A stretch of 64,000 nucleotides of DNA, from contig JACDTU010000025.1 in assembly GCA_022376465.1 (NCBI GenBank), positions 124,001-188,000 on the forward strand, in the 5' to 3' direction. This stretch comes from Cubamyces lactineus (Eukaryota; Basidiomycota; Agaricomycetes; Polyporales; Polyporaceae). The notes below the pieces were generated by a model, which worked only from the letters and a program-made list of their open reading frames with translations, was not told where the DNA came from and did no database searches. This document shows positions 63,872-64,000 of the stretch, piece by piece (position 1 is the stretch's first letter; each line of letters starts with the position of its first letter). The position numbers and the translations under genes are program-made.

Positions 63872-64000
63872 AGCAGCGATCTTTTAGGAGGACTCTTCAT
63901 CCTCTTCATGTTTATATGATAAGTCAGCATGGGCGGCTGGGTCTCAGAAGTGTCTGACGAATGATCTGCGCGGAGAAGTCGTTACAAACCCAGGTGAAAG
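63872..64000. other. Promoter side of transcription factor 2
   Basis: Last 129 bp of the window, upstream of the ATG at 63871. The sequence is too short to identify promoter elements. Confidence 0.4.

Overview
The window looks like chromosomal DNA of a filamentous fungus, most likely a basidiomycete (Agaricomycetes). Genes are compact and broken by many short introns of about 45-70 nt. Protein families include cerato-platanins, a Zn2Cys6 regulator, S28 peptidases and an F-box protein, alongside abundant transposons. I see no tRNA, rRNA or CRISPR. All functional calls rest on reading motifs in spliced translations, not on database searches.

Layout. 1-2069: 3' part of a GH27 alpha-galactosidase containing 8-nt and 16-nt microexons and a GPI-like tail. 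2422-5240: two tandem paralogues of an unknown family. 6060-7100: wreck of an aminoglycoside-phosphotransferase-like (APH) kinase gene, with an intact paralogue at 17193-19079. 7455-10516: Zn2Cys6 transcription factor 1, divergent from a SAP30BP/HCNGP-like gene (to 12064). 12481-13154: small gene with a probable frameshift. 14835-29349: four S28 serine peptidase genes on the + strand, all with TATAAAG-type promoters; S28-3 and S28-4 also share intergenic sequence. A fifth S28 gene lies at 58414-60611, tail to tail with transcription factor 2 (60824-63871), a paralogue of factor 1.

Mobile DNA fills the middle. At 29784-31720 there is an element with long terminal inverted repeats, palindromes and tRNA-like ends, with a Harbinger-type MITE nested in it; a second copy is at 56470-57755. 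At 32026-41469 there is a young Ty3/gypsy chromovirus-like LTR retrotransposon with Tf1-like self-priming signals, a -1 slippery site next to the gag stop, an upstream ORF without any ATG, and an extra 430-residue ORF in the env position. A solo LTR sits in its 3' LTR. At 47611-51345 there is a Tc1/mariner element with an intact 334-residue DD34E transposase and a second gene for a Cys-rich 478-residue protein. It lies between two divergent cerato-platanin genes (44868-45305 minus, 51656-52075 plus). An FAD monooxygenase (42363-43860) and an F-box protein (54277-55872) complete the set.

Together the host genes suggest a secreted-protein locus: peptidases, alpha-galactosidase and cerato-platanins, with two related regulators at its edges. 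That functional link is inference. The most unusual items are the two-gene Tc1 element, the extra ORFs and translation signals of the retrotransposon, and the microexons.
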